From Earliella scabrosa (Eukaryota > Basidiomycota > Agaricomycetes > Polyporales > Polyporaceae): DNA of 64,000 nucleotides. The notes under the pieces are model-generated. The model was given only the letters and a program-made list of their open reading frames with translations. It ran no database searches and had not been told where the DNA came from. The position numbers and the translations under genes were made by a program. Positions 60,997 through 64,000 of this stretch are shown here, in pieces. The stretch is from assembly GCA_022605405.1 (NCBI GenBank), contig JABYQQ010000025.1, positions 186,001 through 250,000 of the forward strand. Direction: 5' to 3'. Each line of letters starts with the position of its first letter. Position 1 is the stretch's first letter.

Positions 60997-61379
60997 ATAC
61001 TATACGATGGCGAGCATCAAGGGAGGTAAGTATTCGGATAATCATCTGTCATCGTGTTTGACTCTTCCCATCCGGGTTCCGATGTCGTATCTTGTAGGAC
61101 ACCCGCGGACTCACTGCGGCGCTAGGCTGTGGAATCCGCGCTCTGTGTGTGAGTGTTTCTGTACGGGTGTGCGTGCATACACGTGGAACGCTGATGGCCC
61201 GGGTATATTGCTCAGCTAACGCGATGAAGCGCGAGAGACGACACGTCCTGACGCGCGACCGGAGACTGGAGTACGCAAGCCCTCAGGTCCCTCACTGCGA
61301 CGCCTGACTAAGCTGTTCTCCTGCGAGGATGCACTCATGATAGATATCAAATAACACCTGGTCCAACCGTATAGACTAC
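60997..61379. other. Spacer
   Basis: About 380 bp between the MITE and an isochorismatase fragment. No gene or repeat seen. Confidence 0.4.
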
Positions 61380-61539
61380 AAGCGCAGCGCATGCGAGGAT
61401 GTTGTTCTTCATGGCCACGGCGGGCGGGCGGACCCGTGCGAGCTGGAATCTGAAGAGCCCCTCCTGATGGTCAATGACGAACGCGGAGGACGGCGTTGTG
61501 CTGATTGTCCTTGTCGAGACGTTCGTACTTGAAAGGCAT
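61380..61539 (-). pseudogene. N-terminal fragment of an isochorismatase-like hydrolase
   Basis: MPFKYERLDKDN begins at 61539; after a frameshift FVIDHQEGLFRFQLAR and MKNNILACAAL follow. This is the typical start of isochorismatase-like hydrolases, including the first catalytic Asp in VIDHQ. Nothing of the later exons follows on the same strand. Confidence 0.7.
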
Positions 61540-61715
61540 TGAGAGCTGCTGAGTGGGAGGTGAGTGGTACGGGAGAGGTGCTGTAATTGAGAGTACTAAC
61601 AACAATTTTGAGTGTCTTGGGGCGATGCCGTTGACTCTGCTGGTCGCTGCAGTTTTGTCTGCACGATGAAGAGTCCCCAGGGACTCCGCTAGATTGCAGC
61701 CCCGACTCATACCGC

Positions 61716-62339
61716 TCATAAGTCTGATAAGGCCCCATTCTCGACAGCAGCATCGTGCGCGCACGCGTGGACCGCGTACTCAGGCATATACCTATGTTCA
61801 CCGTCAGCACGTTCACAGCACCTCAAGCGAGCCAAAGGCGAAACAGCCGAAGGCCAAGCGGACGACAGCAGGAGAAGTTTGACACTCACTTGTCGAAGAA
61901 CGGCAGCATCCCCGGCGCACCAGGGGTGTTCCGCCAGTCTCGCATGAGCTCTCCCGCAACGGAGAACATGGAGAGAACCTGAACGCCCGCGGCGCCCATG
62001 CGGTCGATGGCATCATGGGTGGTATTGCGGTTGAACGTGCCCGACGCGTCGCTGTTTGCGAACACGATGTACCCGGCTTCAACGAGCGAGAGTGCGAATG
62101 CAGACCTGCGTTGAAGATTCCGGTGTAAGGGAGTCGTACTGCCAGGGGTGGGAGTCGAGTGGGTGAGGTTGGAAGCCAGGGTAGAGCGGAAGGACAGGGT
62201 GGAGGGTAGACGGGACGAAGGGAGGACAGGTGGAATGAACATGAATCATCGGTAAGAGAGAGCAGAGAGAGGAGAGAGAGGAGAGAGAGAGAGGAGAGAG
62301 AGGAGAGAGAGAGGAGAGAGAGAGGAGAGAGAGAGAGAG

Positions 62340-62371
<32 letters not shown>

Positions 62372-62787
62372 GAGAGAGAGGAGAGAGAGAGGAGAGAGAG
62401 CCGGGAGAGAGAGAGGAGAGAGAGAGGAGAGAGAGAGGACGGGAGAGGCGTATAGACTCGGATGGCGATGCTGGCGATGATCATCTGCTTCTTGCCTGTC
62501 GCCTCGACGGCCTTGCGGAAGTCGGCGTTGTCCCACGTGTTCGCCTTGCCGCTCCGCCCGATGAAGGAGGCGTTTGGGTGCATCGCAATGATCTTCTGCG
62601 GGAGCGGTCCTTTTGGCCCTGTACCGTGGCCGTCGACCGTTTCAGTACGGATGATCACGGCGAGCAAAAGGCAGAAATAAGGAGGTGGGAGTGGCTCAAG
62701 CAAGAGTTGGGGACGGGGAAGCGAGTTGGTAGGGGAGACAGCACGGTTCATGGGCCGCAAAGGTGTGCCGCGCTCGATCTGCTGCAT
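61716..62787 (-). pseudogene. Isochorismatase-like hydrolase, 5'-truncated
   Basis: The recognisable part begins with GPKGPLPQKIIAMHPNASFIGRSGKANTWDNADFRKAVEATGKKQ (read in pieces from about 62640 to 62480). It continues after an intron with SAFALSLVEAGYIVFANSDASGTFN and AAGVQVLSMFSVAGELMRDWR, and ends in a last exon with YMPEYAVHACAHDAAVENGALSDL at 61716. The usual start with the V-D-x-Q motif is missing upstream; 62787 is only the farthest in-frame Met. Where the family has the nucleophilic Cys (IIAGxxTDVC) this copy reads IIASIAIRVY. The intron there is filled by a GA-rich satellite. Truncation and loss of the Cys argue for a pseudogene. Confidence 0.65.
62253..62439. repeat. (GAGAGAGAG)n satellite
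   Basis: About 185 bp of nearly pure GGAGAGAGA-type purine repeat, inside what I read as an intron of the isochorismatase-like gene. On the minus strand it reads as a CT tract before the splice acceptor. Confidence 0.9.
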
Positions 62788-63656
62788 CGCTGTATCCAGT
62801 AACTCGAGAAAGGACCGCGGCTACTGACGGTAATCTGTATGAATGTGTAGCGCCATCAGGCGTGTGAGAGAAGGGATGTTGACGACTTGGAGAGGCTGTC
62901 CTATTCGGTATGGACCATGCTTTTGCGAGGAAACAGCGCAGAGTGGATAGAGTCGGTATGATGTAGCCGTTGTTCAGGGAATTTGTGCGGAGGTGAGGGA
63001 ACTAGTAAGAAAGCTCGAGTGTACGGAAAGCCTCGATGAATGCAGACTGTTTCTGTATGACAAGCAAAAATGGTCATGCCAGGAGAAACTGCAATGTATG
63101 ACGTTAGTTGTAATGTACCTGATAAAATACCGCAATATGTACCGACCTTTGGAGAAACAATTGAGCGTTCCGCCGATATACGTAGAGGTAATGGAAAGCA
63201 TGGGAGAGAGAGGTGGTGAGAGCAAGGCAATTGTGGGTCCAAATGACTTGCGTCGAAACATGTGAAAAGAGAGAAAGTGTCTGATGAAGAGGTGAAAAGG
63301 ACAATCACAAGGAAGTTGGATAGGGAGAGAGGTAGGACTCGGACGATGAAGCATTGTAATGAGATTGGAGTACCCAAAGCAAATAGACATCCGGTTGAGG
63401 GTTTGTGTACATTTTGGTCACAGGTTGAACGCAAGCCTTCAGAGGGGTTTGTGCTTGACGCTTTCACTAGGGACGCTCGTAACCCTCCAGGAGACTAGGT
63501 TGAGTCTTGGCACCTGAGCATAGGCGATGCTTGCTGTTGGCACTTTGCACGAGGTCCCAGAAATGACGACTAGAGTCATACGGACAATCGTATGATTTTA
63601 GAATAGCTGGACGCCTCATACGGCTGTCTGCTGCAAATTTGCATCAAACCTCAGGC
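62788..63656. other. Intergenic region
   Basis: Open frames on both strands (62901-63467 minus, 62993-63265 plus) show no known motif. I see no support for a gene. Confidence 0.4.
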
Positions 63657-64000
63657 TCACGAACAAATTACAACATCGCCTTGCCAACTGCTCTTACAGT
63701 TTTCAGGATGTGACTTCCCCTTCCACGGATCCGCGGTATGGTCCCATGTTGGGATATAGGCACATACCCCATCTTACGTTGTGGGTTGTAGTTAGCATCA
63801 GTGCATGAAGCGCAGTAAACCACTCACCTGTACCATACTTCCACACGGCGACGTGTAGATACTTCTCCAAAGTTGGAACAAACTTGGAAATCTCTTCCTT
63901 CCACCATATAACATCGTTGTAAATGACTGTGGCCGTGTCCTCTGGGATCTCGAGCTGTATGGAGTGCAGATACTTGCACTCGGACAGGGTTTCTGTGATA
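63657..64000 (-). CDS. 3' end of an unidentified gene
   Basis: Open on the minus strand from the window edge: ETLSECKYLHSIQLEIPED, EEISKFVPTLEKYLHVAVWKYGT. A 55-nt intron with GTGAG...AAG borders (63773-63827) joins in frame to DGVCAYIPTWDHTADPWKGK, and the frame stops at 63657. The clean splice and good codon pattern support a real gene. The ladder-like 'CKYLHSIQLEIPED' hints at an LRR or F-box-type C-terminus, but I cannot assign a family. Confidence 0.6.

Noticed and set aside
60512..61045. 177-residue minus-strand frame inside the Tc1/mariner-type MITE
   Set aside because: No DDE or helix-turn-helix motif; it runs through the terminal repeat and is most likely chance.
62901..63467. 188-residue minus-strand frame with several hydrophobic stretches
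   Set aside because: Ser/Leu/Phe-rich reading of a purine-rich strand; no motif and no supporting exon structure.

Overview
The window reads as nuclear DNA of a basidiomycete, most likely an agaricomycete such as a polypore. Coding regions are GC-rich and broken by many short introns of about 50-65 nt with GTRNGT donors. The gene families (A-T-R adenylate-forming reductase, F-box protein with a long C-terminal part, WD40 proteins with a 'GHGYPLW...GDVGWLKKGG' head, kinase-like proteins with a nuclease-like domain) are ones I associate with Agaricomycetes. The species cannot be named from sequence alone.

Layout. 0-21.1 kb (arm 1): a truncated dynamin-like GTPase gene (-), a foldback repeat, two tandem dynamin genes (+), a head+WD40 gene (-), an F-box gene (+), a header/kinase gene 'B' (-), a MITE with perfect 154-bp inverted repeats, a second header/nuclease-like/pseudokinase gene 'A' (-), and a wrecked WD40 gene (-). 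21.5-28.1 kb: an A-T-R carboxylate reductase (-) and a transaldolase (+), divergently arranged. 28.1-36.3 kb: no gene I can support. 36.3-37.9 kb: a Rho-family GTPase (-). 38.5-55.8 kb (arm 2): tRNA-Cys, a WD40 gene with a decayed tandem copy before it, a fragment of gene A, two B genes (+), dynamin fragments, a pseudo-tRNA-Cys, the second head+WD40 gene (+), another dynamin fragment and a complete dynamin gene (-). 55.8-64 kb: a secreted sulfatase (-), a Tc1/mariner-type MITE, broken isochorismatase-like copies (-), and the 3' end of an unidentified gene (-).

The main structural observation is that the two arms carry the same families in the same order but in opposite orientation: WD40, gene A, gene B, head+WD40, dynamin. 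Arm 1 keeps A and two extra dynamins but has lost the WD40. Arm 2 keeps the WD40, has doubled B, and has reduced A and several dynamins to fragments. This suggests an old inverted duplication around the 21-38 kb core, followed by reciprocal loss.

Working idea (inference): the arms form a fast-evolving cluster of Mx-like dynamins, WD40 proteins and Crinkler-like 'header + nuclease-like + kinase' proteins. Birth, death and apparent gene conversion of this kind resemble conflict or non-self-recognition loci. In gene A the nuclease E-x-K motif is kept but the kinase active site is lost. In gene B the kinase active site is kept and the nuclease motif is lost. The core and right-hand genes (reductase, transaldolase, Rho, sulfatase) look like ordinary metabolic or cell-biology genes.
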